64,000 nt of DNA from CAXBCP01 sp047638395 (GCA_047638395.1 JBLIMV010000007.1:113525-177524), one strand, 5' to 3'; positions 33,697 through 42,106 are shown, numbered from the stretch's first letter. The notes: generated from the sequence alone by a model not told the origin. Translations and numbers: made by a program.

Positions 33697-34179
33697 ATGG
33701 AATTCATGGAATTTATGCAAAGCATCACGTTCTGGTACTGGCTTGCCTTCGGCATGGGGCTGATGCTGGTTGAGGTGCTGGTGCCGGGCGTGCTGTTCCT
33801 TTGGCTGGGCGTTGCGGCCATCGTCACCGGGCTGATCCTGCTCGCCATCCCCGATATGAGCTGGGAAGTGCAGCTTGTCGTGTTTGCCGTCCTCTCGGTC
33901 GTCTCGGTCTTTGTCGGGCGGCGCTATGTTTATGCCAACCCGGAACCGACCGATCATCCGAATCTGAACCGGCGCGGCGAGAATTTTATCGGCCAGCAAT
34001 ACGCTCTGGACGGCGCAACCTCCGGCGGCCAGGGGCGGATCAAGATCGGTGACAGCCTCTGGGCGGTTGCCACCCGCCCGCAGGGCACGGAGCTCGAGGC
34101 CGATGCACGGGTGAAGGTCACCGGTGTCGACGGATCGACCCTGGTGGTCGAAGCCGTGGAGGCCGCTGCGGCGGAATAG
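33697..34179 (+). CDS. NfeD-family membrane protein
   Basis: A 160-residue protein with three or so hydrophobic helices in the first 75 residues (YWLAFGMGLMLVEVLVPGVLFLWLGVAA, VQLVVFAVLSVVSVFVG) and a C-terminal OB-fold (NfeD domain) around GGQGRIKIGDSLWAVATRP and VKVTGVDGSTLVVEAV. This short NfeD1b-like form lacks the ClpP-like protease part of long NfeD. It pairs functionally with the upstream paraslipin in membrane-domain organisation or quality control. Confidence 0.9.
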   Translation: MEFMEFMQSITFWYWLAFGMGLMLVEVLVPGVLFLWLGVAAIVTGLILLAIPDMSWEVQLVVFAVLSVVSVFVGRRYVYANPEPTDHPNLNRRGENFIGQQYALDGATSGGQGRIKIGDSLWAVATRPQGTELEADARVKVTGVDGSTLVVEAVEAAAAE

Positions 34180-34580
34180 GCCGAACGCGCCGCTTTTGCG
34201 GTCTGGATTTCTCTAGCCTGATTCTCCCTAGACTGTGCGCGATTTTCCGTGGCATTGCCGCCGTCGAACGGTTTTTCCTATTGCCGTTCAGAACATCGGT
34301 TTCTCGCCGGAAGCGGACATTCAAACAGGGTTCCACGCTCGACCGCATTTAGAAAATGGGGCTGCCATAAACACGGTCGGAATATCATTATTTCAGGGCT
34401 TTTCTGGCGTTCACGGCGGCTCATCCAGGCCATGGCCGGATTAGTTTGGTGTGAGCCTGTGTGTATTCATGAAATGTTTATTGGTTAAATGCATAACAAA
34501 TGTCGTGCAATTAATTCAATGCCTCACCGTTGTAATATTGAGGTACTTCAATACCGCCCCTTATTCAAGAGTAGTACTTA
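34180..34580. other. Intergenic region without recognised gene
   Basis: About 400 bp between nfeD and the chemoreceptor gene. Base composition becomes AT-richer toward the receptor start. I see no RNA gene, strong hairpin or convincing open frame; the receptor promoter should lie in the last 150 bp. Confidence 0.5.
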
Positions 34581-36899
34581 ATGAAACCCAGCTCGCCGAC
34601 AGTTCGTCCCAATTTGCAAACCCGTTTCGCCAACCTGAAAACCAAGCCCAAGATTCTCATCGGGATATGCACGCCATTGGCGATGCTGGTGGTTCTCGGG
34701 GCGGTCAGCGTATCTTCGACAATGTCTGTCGTCGATAACAACAAATGGGTCGATCACACCAATCGGGTTCTGGGACAGGCAGCGGGAATCGTTGGCTCGG
34801 CAGTCGATATGGAAACCGGCATGCGGGGATACCTGCTGGCCGGCAAGGACGGCTTTCTCGATCCTTACAAGGAGGGTGGAAAGAAGGCTTTTGCGGCAAT
34901 CGAAGGACTGAAGAAGACTGTCAGCGATAACCCCAAGCAGGTTGCGCGGTTGGGTGAGGCAGAGAAAGTCCTGAAGGAGTGGCAGGCCAAGATTGCCGGT
35001 ACGACCATCGAAATGCGGCACCAGATCGGCGATGCCAAAACGATGAATGATATGGCTTCTCTGGTCGGGGAAGCACGCGGCAAGCAGTATTTTGACAAGT
35101 TCCGCGGTCAGATCGCGACTTTCATTAGCCGTGAACAGGCACTGCTGGAGACGCGCCGTGCCGACTTCAAGGCCGCTTTCAATGCGCTCAGCGCCAGTGG
35201 AACCGGCGACAGTAATTTGCTCAGACGCCTGAGCGACAACGAACGCTGGGTCACCCACACATACAAGGTGATCAACGAAGCCAACGCTATCCTGGCCGCG
35301 GCCGTCGATATGGAAACCGGCATGCGGGGGTATCTGCTGGCCGGCAAGGAAGATTTCCTTGCGCCGTACAAGGGCGGGAAAGTGAAATTTGCCAGTCTCA
35401 TCGGAACACTGCGCCAGACCGTTAGCGACAACCCCGCGCAGGTTAAGCTGCTGACTGAAACCGAACAGACCATCAGCGCCTGGGTAGACAAGGTTACCGA
35501 GCCGACCATCGCATTGCGACGCAATATCGGTGATGCCAAAACCATGGATGATATGGCGCGTCTGATCGGTGAAGCACGCGGCAAGCAGTTTTTCGACAAA
35601 TTCCGCCAGTTGATGGGTGACTTTTCGGCTGAGGAACAGGGCCTTCTGGTAACCCGCCGGGCAGACAGCGCCGAAGCCGTCAGCTTTACGTATGCCGCGG
35701 TTGCTATCTGCCTTAGCCTCGGTTTGCTCATCGGTCTGGCACTGGCCTGGTTGATCGGCAACGGCATCGCCAATCCGATTGGCCGGATGACTGACGTCAT
35801 GGGCAGACTCGCGAATGGCGACAAGGAAATCGCGGTCACGAACACCGAGCGCAAGGATGAGATCGGCGCAATGGCGTCGGCCGTACAGGTCTTCAAGGAC
35901 AACATGATCGAAAACGACCGGCTGCAATCCGAGCAGGCGGCAACCGACAAGAGGGTGCAGGAACAGGAGCGCGAGCGTGAGGCCGAGAAGGCCGCTGCGG
36001 ACCGCAAAGACGTTGAACGACGGGAAGAAGAAGCTGCGGAGCGCCAGAAACGGGTCGATAACATCGAGAAGTTGATCGCGACCTTCGACAAGGCGGTGTC
36101 CACCACATTGGACGCTGTGGCGTCGACCGCGAGCCAGACGCAGAGCACGGCCCAAGCCATGTCGAGCTCGGCCGGGGCGACGAGCCAGCAGTCTACGGCT
36201 GTCGCCGCAGCGTCGGAGGAGGCCACGTCGAATGTTCAGACTGTGGCAGGCGCCACCGAAGAGCTATCGGCCTCGATCCAGGAGATCAGCCGCCAGGTTA
36301 CCAACAGCAATCAGATCTCGCAAAAAGCGATCGACGAGGCAGCGCACACGAACGAAAAAGTAGAAGGGCTGGCGGAAGCGGCGCAGAAAATCGGCGACGT
36401 GGTCAGTCTTATCAACGACATCGCAAGTCAGACCAACCTGCTGGCGCTCAATGCCACAATCGAAGCGGCGCGTGCCGGGGAAATGGGCAAAGGCTTTGCC
36501 GTGGTCGCGACCGAGGTCAAATCCCTGGCCGACCAGACGGCGAGGGCGACAGAGGAAATCGGCGAACAGGTTTCGGCGATACAGGGGGCGACCGACGATG
36601 CCGTCACCGCTATTCAGGGGATTGGTGCCACGATCAAGGAAGTCGGAGAAATCTCGACCGCGGTGGCCGCGGCGGTTGAGGAACAAGGACCCGCCACGAG
36701 AGAGATCGCCAGCAATGTCCAGCAGGCTGCAGCCGGCAATCAGGAGGTGACCAGCAATATCAGCCTCGTCACCCAGGCAGCGGACGAAAGCAAGGCCGCG
36801 TCCTCACAGATGCTCGAGGCCGCAACGAACCTCGTCGATCAGGGCGACGCCCTGCGTGCCGAGATCGATACGTTCCTCAACGACGTCCGCGCCGCATAG
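34581..36899 (+). CDS. Methyl-accepting chemotaxis protein with two tandem CHASE3 sensor modules
   Basis: A 772-residue receptor. TM1 is about residues 24-46 and TM2 about 371-395; between them are two four-helix CHASE3-like units, each with AVDMETGMRGYLLAGK and a GDAKTM-x-DMA segment. They are offset by exactly 167 residues (501 bp) and clearly derive from a duplication. After TM2 comes a HAMP domain (NPIGRMTDVMGRLANGDKEI), a Glu/Arg-rich coiled coil, and the signalling domain with the conserved hairpin tip (IASQTNLLALNATIEAARAG) that binds CheA/CheW. The ligand is unknown; energy or redox sensing would be a guess. Confidence 0.93.
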   Translation: MKPSSPTVRPNLQTRFANLKTKPKILIGICTPLAMLVVLGAVSVSSTMSVVDNNKWVDHTNRVLGQAAGIVGSAVDMETGMRGYLLAGKDGFLDPYKEGGKKAFAAIEGLKKTVSDNPKQVARLGEAEKVLKEWQAKIAGTTIEMRHQIGDAKTMNDMASLVGEARGKQYFDKFRGQIATFISREQALLETRRADFKAAFNALSASGTGDSNLLRRLSDNERWVTHTYKVINEANAILAAAVDMETGMRGYLLAGKEDFLAPYKGGKVKFASLIGTLRQTVSDNPAQVKLLTETEQTISAWVDKVTEPTIALRRNIGDAKTMDDMARLIGEARGKQFFDKFRQLMGDFSAEEQGLLVTRRADSAEAVSFTYAAVAICLSLGLLIGLALAWLIGNGIANPIGRMTDVMGRLANGDKEIAVTNTERKDEIGAMASAVQVFKDNMIENDRLQSEQAATDKRVQEQEREREAEKAAADRKDVERREEEAAERQKRVDNIEKLIATFDKAVSTTLDAVASTASQTQSTAQAMSSSAGATSQQSTAVAAASEEATSNVQTVAGATEELSASIQEISRQVTNSNQISQKAIDEAAHTNEKVEGLAEAAQKIGDVVSLINDIASQTNLLALNATIEAARAGEMGKGFAVVATEVKSLADQTARATEEIGEQVSAIQGATDDAVTAIQGIGATIKEVGEISTAVAAAVEEQGPATREIASNVQQAAAGNQEVTSNISLVTQAADESKAASSQMLEAATNLVDQGDALRAEIDTFLNDVRAA

Positions 36900-36932
36900 C
36901 CCTGCGCCATCGGCGACGACACAGATTGAATT

Positions 36933-36975
36933 TGGCGGCCTCGACTGGACATCGGGGCCGCCATTCTCGTTTGGG
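36933..36975 (+). terminator. Possible terminator after the chemoreceptor gene
   Basis: TGGCGGCC (36933-36940) pairs with GGCCGCCA (36956-36963) around a 15-base loop, followed by TTCTCGTTT. The stem is good but the T-run is broken, so efficiency is doubtful. Confidence 0.4.
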
Positions 36976-37033
36976 TGAAAGTCGGACCGGTGTCGAGGGA
37001 CCGACCCTGACCCGTCGGAGCAGTTGAGGCGAG

Positions 37034-37825
37034 TTAGAGCAGCCCCGCCGACGATCCGCCATCGGCGTTGATATTAATCGCTGCCAGAAATTCGGCGCGC
37101 TCGGAGCACAGAAACGTCGCCAGACCGGCGATGTCTTCCGACGTGCCGAGGCGGCCGACCGGGATGTTCGCCTCGATGCCCGCATTTATTTCATCCGGCG
37201 ATTTGCCTTCGAATTTGGAACGCTGTTCCATCAGCGTCGCCCAGCGCGGGGTATCGATCGAGCTTGGGTTGATGCCGTTGACCAGCACGCCGTCGGGCGC
37301 CGCGGATTTGCCTAGCGCGCGGGTGAAATTGATCAGGGCGGCGTTATAGGCGCCGCCGAGGATGTAGCCCGGGCGCGGTGAATGTCCGCCGCCGCCGATA
37401 ATGTTGACGATGCGGCCCCAGCCCTGCGCGCGCATAGCCGGGAGGGCGGCGCGGGACAGGCGCATATAGCCCATGAATTTCAGCTCGAATGCGGCCATCC
37501 AGGTCTCGTCGTCGAGATCTTCGATACGCCCCGCCGGGGATGAGCCGGCATTGTTCACCAGAATGTCGATGCCGCCCAGGGAGGACGATGCTTCATCGAT
37601 CACCCGCGCGATATCGTCGGCGTTACCCATGTCGCCCGGGATGGCGATCACCTTCCCGCCGGTGTTTGACGCAAGATCCTGCGCGGCGGCGTTGAGCCGG
37701 GCTTCGTCGCGCGCGACGATAGCGACGTCGACGCCTTCGGCGGCCAGTTCGGCCGCGGTTGCCCTGCCGATACCGAGGCTGCCGCCGGTGACCAATGCGC
37801 GACGGCCTGAAATACCGAGCTCCAT
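37034..37825 (-). CDS. Short-chain dehydrogenase/reductase-like protein with altered catalytic residues
   Basis: A 263-residue SDR fold. The cofactor site is intact: TGGSLGIG (residues 13-20) and NNAG (91-94). Aligning the active-site region without gaps to classical SDRs puts Gly144 in place of the catalytic Ser, Gly157 in place of Tyr, Asn161 in place of Lys, and Lys116 in place of the tetrad Asn (RIVNIIGGGG, YILGGAYNAALIN, FELKFMG). It may bind NAD(P) but use different chemistry or be non-catalytic. It is 35 bp upstream-coupled to the hydrolase gene on the same strand. Confidence 0.85.
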   Translation of the reverse strand: MELGISGRRALVTGGSLGIGRATAAELAAEGVDVAIVARDEARLNAAAQDLASNTGGKVIAIPGDMGNADDIARVIDEASSSLGGIDILVNNAGSSPAGRIEDLDDETWMAAFELKFMGYMRLSRAALPAMRAQGWGRIVNIIGGGGHSPRPGYILGGAYNAALINFTRALGKSAAPDGVLVNGINPSSIDTPRWATLMEQRSKFEGKSPDEINAGIEANIPVGRLGTSEDIAGLATFLCSERAEFLAAININADGGSSAGLL

Positions 37826-37860
37826 CCGATTATCCTTCGATGTTTATGTGTCGCGGCGGT

Positions 37861-38679
37861 TTATGCCGCCGTCGTGCCGGCGATAAAACCTGTCAGCGCT
37901 GCATTGAACGCCGCCGGGTTTTCCATCGACCCGTAATGGCCCGCGCCGTCGATGATTTCCATCGGGCCGTCGCCCAGCGCTGCGCGGGCGGCTTTGCCGA
38001 TATCGACCGGCGATGCGGGATCGTCGCTGCCGGCGATCACCAGGGTCGGGCAGGCGATCCGGGGGGCGATTTCAAAAAAGTCGGTCTGCGCCATCATCTC
38101 CACCGCCTGGCACATCGCGGGCACCGGTGCGCGTTTCATGATGGTGACGGCAAGCTCGGCGACCATCGGCAGGGTTTTGGGGCCCAGCACTTTGCGGCCG
38201 CGTTCCTCGGCGAAGCGCTCGGCACCCATTTCGCGAAATGTTTCGAGTCGGGATTTGCGCTGGGCGCTGCGTTCGTCGTCGGGTAATCCCGCCAGGCCGG
38301 TGAGCCCCTGACAGAACGTGTAGGACAATGCCTGGTCCGGGTATTCGGCGACGTAGGATGCGCCGATCAGGGCGGCGACCGACTGGCCGACAATATGGGC
38401 CTTGAACGCGCCGATGGTGTCGAGCACGGCGGACAGGGTATGGGCGTAATGTTCGACTGTCGGATTTTCGCGCTCGAACCCCCCGGAGCTGCCATATCCC
38501 GGCATGTCCCACGCAATGACGCGGAAATCATCCGACAGGGCGCGGAACTGGAACGCCCAGGTCTGCGACGATCCGCCAAGCCCGTGCAGCAGCACCAGCG
38601 GCGGTTTGTCGGTTTCGGTGTCGCGGATCGCGATGGGGGTGCCGCCGAGATCGACGGCTTTGAGTTCGGGTAAGGCCAT
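37861..38679 (-). CDS. Alpha/beta-fold hydrolase
   Basis: A 272-residue hydrolase. The oxyanion segment LLHGLGGSSQTW, the nucleophile elbow GQSVA (Ser100), an acid-bearing strand LVIAGSDDPASP and the catalytic His in GAGHYGSMENP are all present. It belongs to the large group that includes meta-cleavage-product (C-C) hydrolases and esterases. It sits in a minus-strand run bicupin - DapA-like - hydrolase - SDR, which reads as a ring-cleavage pathway; a C-C or ester bond hydrolysis step in that pathway is inferred. Confidence 0.88.
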   Translation of the reverse strand: MALPELKAVDLGGTPIAIRDTETDKPPLVLLHGLGGSSQTWAFQFRALSDDFRVIAWDMPGYGSSGGFERENPTVEHYAHTLSAVLDTIGAFKAHIVGQSVAALIGASYVAEYPDQALSYTFCQGLTGLAGLPDDERSAQRKSRLETFREMGAERFAEERGRKVLGPKTLPMVAELAVTIMKRAPVPAMCQAVEMMAQTDFFEIAPRIACPTLVIAGSDDPASPVDIGKAARAALGDGPMEIIDGAGHYGSMENPAAFNAALTGFIAGTTAA

Positions 38680-38751
38680 ACGGGGCAGATTACCGGGTTC
38701 GGTCCGGTTTGTCTCGGTGGGGTGTGTCTTGCAGGGCCGGACCCGGGTCGT

Positions 38752-39666
38752 TTATTTCTTTGCCGACCCCAGCAGGCCCGCGCGCTTCAGCACGCCGTCG
38801 AGGCGCTTTTCGAGCTCCTTCGTGGCGGCCATCATCGGCAGGCGATGCTCGTTCTTCGGCATGATGCCGAGTTTTTTCATCATGTATTTCATGGCGATCG
38901 GGTTGGTGTCGTAAAACACTGCCTGATTGATCTCGAACAGCTCGTAATGGAGCTTCTGCGCCTTTTTCAGATCGCCCTTCCAGACCGCTTCGCACATCCG
39001 CGCCAGCTTTTTGGGCTGCAGGTTGCCGACCGCGTTCATCAGACCGCACGCGCCAACCGCCATCATCGGGTAGGACAGGTCTTCGAGCCCGACGAAAATC
39101 CGGAAATCCATGCCGAAATGATCGAGACATTCGGATGCGAAACCAAGATCGTCGACCGCATGCTTCATCCCGACGAAATTCGGGCATGCCTTGGAAATTT
39201 TATCCAGCGTATCAAGCGTGACCGACACCGCGGCACGGCCCGGGATGTGATAGATCATCCATGGCAGCGACGTTTGCTTGCCGAGCTTTTTATAATATTC
39301 GACCAGGCCACGCTGGGGCGGTCGGGTGTAATAGGGGGTGACGATCAGCAGAGCGTCCGCGCCGGCTTTTTCGGCATAGGCCGACAGCGCACTGGTTTCC
39401 TGGAGGTTCTGTGATCCGGTAGCCGCAACGATCGGCAGCTTGCCCGCATTGGCCTCAATTGCGACATCGACGATGCGGTTGCGTTCCTCGACCGTCAGCG
39501 ACGCGGGCTCCGACGTCGTGCCGTTGACCAGAATGCCGTGCGAGCCGTTCTTCACCTGAAATTCAACCAGACCGGCATAGGCATCGTAGTCGACCTTGCC
39601 GTTTTTGAACGGCGTGATCAGCGGCGGGATGGATCCCTTCAGGAAGTCTTTGGGCAATTTCATCAT
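38752..39666 (-). CDS. Dihydrodipicolinate synthase (DapA/NAL) family lyase
   Basis: A 304-residue class I aldolase-type barrel. GTTSEPASLTVEER is the family's GTTGE-type phosphate/carboxylate loop, TPYYTRPP holds the catalytic tyrosine, YHIPGR the typical arginine, and GMKHAVDD the Schiff-base lysine (normally G-x-K-x-x). The departures from true DapA and the catabolic neighbourhood suggest a pyruvate-type aldolase or hydratase-aldolase rather than lysine biosynthesis. Two adjacent ATG codons can start it; I use the first. Confidence 0.87.
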   Translation of the reverse strand: MMKLPKDFLKGSIPPLITPFKNGKVDYDAYAGLVEFQVKNGSHGILVNGTTSEPASLTVEERNRIVDVAIEANAGKLPIVAATGSQNLQETSALSAYAEKAGADALLIVTPYYTRPPQRGLVEYYKKLGKQTSLPWMIYHIPGRAAVSVTLDTLDKISKACPNFVGMKHAVDDLGFASECLDHFGMDFRIFVGLEDLSYPMMAVGACGLMNAVGNLQPKKLARMCEAVWKGDLKKAQKLHYELFEINQAVFYDTNPIAMKYMMKKLGIMPKNEHRLPMMAATKELEKRLDGVLKRAGLLGSAKK

Positions 39667-39763
39667 GGTCTGGGTCTCCGGTCGGGGCGGTTTGTGAAAG
39701 ATGAGGGCGCTAACCCCGCCACATCGGAGCCCGCCACATCTGAGTATGTGCAGATGCTCATTT

Positions 39764-39840
39764 TGTCACCCCGGATTTATTCCGGGGTCCAGTCTGTTTG
39801 TTATCAGAGAGCTGGATCCCGGCACAAGGCCGGGATGACA
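39764..39840. repeat. Intergenic inverted repeat (CCCGGG family copy)
   Basis: A degenerate copy of the element at 1183-1265: TGTCACCCCGG and CCGGGATGACA ends, with shared internal GGGGTCCAG and CTGGATCCCGG blocks. It sits between the DapA-like and bicupin genes. Confidence 0.7.
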
Positions 39841-39873
39841 GGTGGTGGGTTGGCTGTAGCTTCTATTCGCGGG

Positions 39874-41022
39874 CTATTCGCCGGCTTCGAGAAGCTCCGC
39901 GGCGTTGGTCTCGAAGCCCGAATTGGCGCCGAGCACCGACCAGGGCTGTTTCAGGCTTTCCTGCCACAGCAGGCTTTCCATGAAGATGTTCAGCGGCTGG
40001 TCCTGGACCGTGAGTTCGTACACGGATTCGTCGTAGGACGCGTGGTTGTGCACGCCCCAGCCCGGTGCCGACAGCATCAGGTCGCCGGCTTTCCATTCGT
40101 ATACCTTGCCTTCGACGGTCGACCGTCCGGTGCCGTGGAAATAATAATTCATCGCAGACGACACATGGCGGTGCGGCTGATCGACGATATTCGGCGGGCG
40201 GACTGTCATGGTCGCGAAGAAGTTCGGTGTGGTGCCGTTGAACCGCGTGGTCATCGGGTTGAAGAGCAGATACAGACGGCGGCCGCGATATTCCTTGCCA
40301 AGCTCGGTCAGCTTGTCGAGTTCCGCTTTCACTTTCTGCCACGGCCAGTGCAGCGCACTGGAATCGACCGAGGCCGGGTTGATCAGCGTCTCATACGGCA
40401 TCAGCCAGGCACCGTCGTCGTTGAGCTGGAACGTGCCATAGGGGCTTTTGCTCGTGGCGTCGGATTCGTTCGCCTCGGCGCGTTCCTTTTCCTCCGCCGC
40501 CTGTTTCTGGGCGGTGGCGACCAGTTCCATCATTGGCGGCGGTTCTTCGTCGACGATATGGACGTTCATTTTTTCCAGCAGCGCCGCGTTCGAATAGGTC
40601 AGGCGGACATGCAGGTCCTTGGAATCGTTGACGTGCCAATAGGTCCCCATGGATGGGAAATTGTAGACGTCATATTCGTTGAAGCCGATCTTCTTGCCAT
40701 TGATGATCGAATGGCCTTCTCCCTGGATGCAGAAATTCACCTGGGTCGAATTGTGGCGGATCGGAGCGGTCTGTTCACCGGGCTTCAGCACTTCAAGCGT
40801 GACGCGCACACCAGGGTTCAGTCCGGGGCCGACGCCGAGCTCCTGCCAGCGGGGGTGGACGATCAGCGACTGGCGGCGGCCGTTTTCGGGGCGCGGCTGT
40901 TCGGCCAGACGGGCGATTTCCTCGTCGATCTCTTCCTTGGTGATCGTGACCGGTTCCCACAAATCCAGCTTTTCCGGATATTCGTAGCCGGTGCGGTCGA
41001 TAAATTTCGGGTTGTCGCTCAT
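39874..41022 (-). CDS. Bicupin ring-cleavage dioxygenase-like protein (gentisate dioxygenase superfamily)
   Basis: A 382-residue protein with two cupin barrels. The C-terminal one has the metal motif DQPHRHVSSAMNYYFHGTG (two His and downstream His in GWGVHNHASYDESVY); the N-terminal one has APIRHNSTQVNFCIQGEG. This matches gentisate, salicylate or 1-hydroxy-2-naphthoate 1,2-dioxygenase relatives, Fe(II) enzymes that open aromatic rings. I start at the ATG at 41022, which GGAGGA precedes. A 17-bp site shared with the MarR gene promoter lies 46 bp upstream, so MarR control is likely. Confidence 0.85.
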   Translation of the reverse strand: MSDNPKFIDRTGYEYPEKLDLWEPVTITKEEIDEEIARLAEQPRPENGRRQSLIVHPRWQELGVGPGLNPGVRVTLEVLKPGEQTAPIRHNSTQVNFCIQGEGHSIINGKKIGFNEYDVYNFPSMGTYWHVNDSKDLHVRLTYSNAALLEKMNVHIVDEEPPPMMELVATAQKQAAEEKERAEANESDATSKSPYGTFQLNDDGAWLMPYETLINPASVDSSALHWPWQKVKAELDKLTELGKEYRGRRLYLLFNPMTTRFNGTTPNFFATMTVRPPNIVDQPHRHVSSAMNYYFHGTGRSTVEGKVYEWKAGDLMLSAPGWGVHNHASYDESVYELTVQDQPLNIFMESLLWQESLKQPWSVLGANSGFETNAAELLEAGE

Positions 41023-41067
41023 GGTGTTTCCTCCACTTGCCTGGCAAAGTTTAAATCTTGCGGGTGA

Positions 41068-41084
41068 ATTCCTTAGATATCTTA
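41068..41084. promoter_or_regulatory. 17-bp putative MarR operator upstream of the bicupin gene
   Basis: ATTCCTTAGATATCTTA, with the self-complementary core AGATATCT, is repeated without change at 41654-41670. This copy is 46 bp before the dioxygenase start. Exact repetition at two promoters flanking one MarR gene supports a shared operator. Confidence 0.6.
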
Positions 41085-41139
41085 GTATTCGGTGAAACCG
41101 AGTGTCAAGCAAGCCCGCGGGTGTCTGCGGGCCGGCGCG

Positions 41140-41616
41140 TCAGTCTTCGGCGTTGGTCAGGTTTTTACGGACTTTCTGTAACAGACCGCGCAGCTGGGTG
41201 AATTCGGTATCTGTCAGACCCTTCGTGGCAATATCGTTTACCTCGAACGCGACGGGCATCAGTTCGGTCTTCATGTCCCGGGCTTTGTCGGTCAGATAGA
41301 TATTGATGGTGCGGCGGTCCTTCGGGTTGCGCACACGTTCAATCATGCCATTGCGCGCCAGCAGCCGCAGGGCGCTGACGGTGGTCGGTTCGGTAGTGCC
41401 GACGCGGCGGCTCAGTTCGCGTTGGCTCAGCCCTTCCTCGTCCCACAGGGTGCGCAGGAAGTACCACTGGCCGGGGGTGATCTGGTGGGTCTGCAGCCGG
41501 TTACGGAGCGCTCTGGCGAACAGCAGATGCGTGTCCCGGATCAGGTACCCGGCGCTTTCCTCGGGCCGCAGGTCGGTCCGGTCTTTGGTTGCCGGCTGTT
41601 TCAGGGGAAGGTTCAC
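41140..41616 (-). CDS. MarR-family transcriptional regulator
   Basis: A 158-residue winged-helix regulator: helix-turn-helix LSQRELSRRVGTTEPTTVSALRLLARNGMI (residues about 62-91) and wing NPKDRRTINIYLTDKA. The N-terminal part (LRNRLQTHQITPGQWYFLRTLW) is the dimer-forming and ligand-binding helix region. It lies between the bicupin gene (same strand, downstream) and the nitrile-hydratase-like operon (divergent); an identical 17-bp site stands before the first and between regulator and the second. It may regulate itself and both neighbours in response to an aromatic or nitrile-related effector. Confidence 0.9.
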   Translation of the reverse strand: MNLPLKQPATKDRTDLRPEESAGYLIRDTHLLFARALRNRLQTHQITPGQWYFLRTLWDEEGLSQRELSRRVGTTEPTTVSALRLLARNGMIERVRNPKDRRTINIYLTDKARDMKTELMPVAFEVNDIATKGLTDTEFTQLRGLLQKVRKNLTNAED

Positions 41617-41653
41617 GGTCGCCTCGCTCGCTCGATTGCGATATTAGAATTTT

Positions 41654-41670
41654 ATTCCTTAGATATCTTA
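41654..41670. promoter_or_regulatory. 17-bp putative MarR operator in the marR / nitrile-hydratase divergent region
   Basis: The second identical copy of ATTCCTTAGATATCTTA, 38 bp before the MarR start and about 125 bp before the first gene of the divergent operon. From here a repressor could act on both promoters. Confidence 0.6.
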
Positions 41671-41691
41671 TTGCTTGATAGCAAACAGAAC

Positions 41692-41711
41692 AACCCGTTG
41701 TACGGGTTTTT
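41692..41711 (+). terminator. Small terminator-like hairpin in the divergent region
   Basis: AACCCG and CGGGTT (loop TTGTA) are followed by a T-run on the plus strand. It may insulate or attenuate the operon starting at 41795, but the stem is only six pairs, so the call is weak. Confidence 0.3.
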
Positions 41712-41794
41712 GCGAATCATTCTCGGGCGCGGTGTCTTTATCAAATGATGCGGCGTGCGATACACTCGTCATCGCGGACTGGATGGAGAGGCAG

Positions 41795-42106
41795 ATGAAA
41801 AAGAATATAAACGACATTGGCGGTGAGGATTGGGGCCCGGTCCCGCTGACCCAGAAGGACGTGCCAGACTGGGCGAAACTGTCGACCGCGCTCCGCGGGG
41901 CGCTCGGTGACAAGGGCGCCGGTCTCGTTAATCTGCATGAAGGCCGTCGTGCGCGCGAGGAAATGGGGTATGAGCGCTATCACGCCCTCGGCTATTTCGA
42001 GATGGGGATGCAGGCCATCTTCGATATTCTGGTGCAGAAGAAGGTGGTGACCGCGCAGGAGGTCCAGGACCGCATCGATCAGTTGAAGGCAAACCAGCCG
42101 AAATGA
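41795..42106 (+). CDS. Nitrile hydratase beta N-terminal-domain-like protein (first copy)
   Basis: A 103-residue protein. It opens with NDIGGEDWGPVPL, like the H-D-x-G-G start of nitrile hydratase beta and thiocyanate hydrolase beta subunits, followed by the helical region GYFEMGMQAIFDILVQKKVVTAQEV that matches the Y-x-x-x-W/M...L-x-x-K-x-x-x-T-x-x-E pattern of that domain. GGAGAGG supports this ATG. It is the first of four tandem genes; the next encodes a second version of the same domain. It could be a structural subunit or a metallochaperone-like helper; no p14K-type activator signature is seen. Confidence 0.72.
   Translation: MKKNINDIGGEDWGPVPLTQKDVPDWAKLSTALRGALGDKGAGLVNLHEGRRAREEMGYERYHALGYFEMGMQAIFDILVQKKVVTAQEVQDRIDQLKANQPK

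Noticed and set aside
39538..41067. Open frame of 509 codons on the plus strand across the bicupin gene
   Set aside because: No domain similarity; the minus-strand bicupin with its ribosome-binding site and metal motifs is far better supported.
41795..42106. First gene of the hydratase operon as a p14K-type nitrile hydratase activator
   Set aside because: The typical P-W-E/Q...F-x-W-x-E-W/F activator pattern is absent; the N-D-I-G-G start matches beta-subunit N-termini instead.
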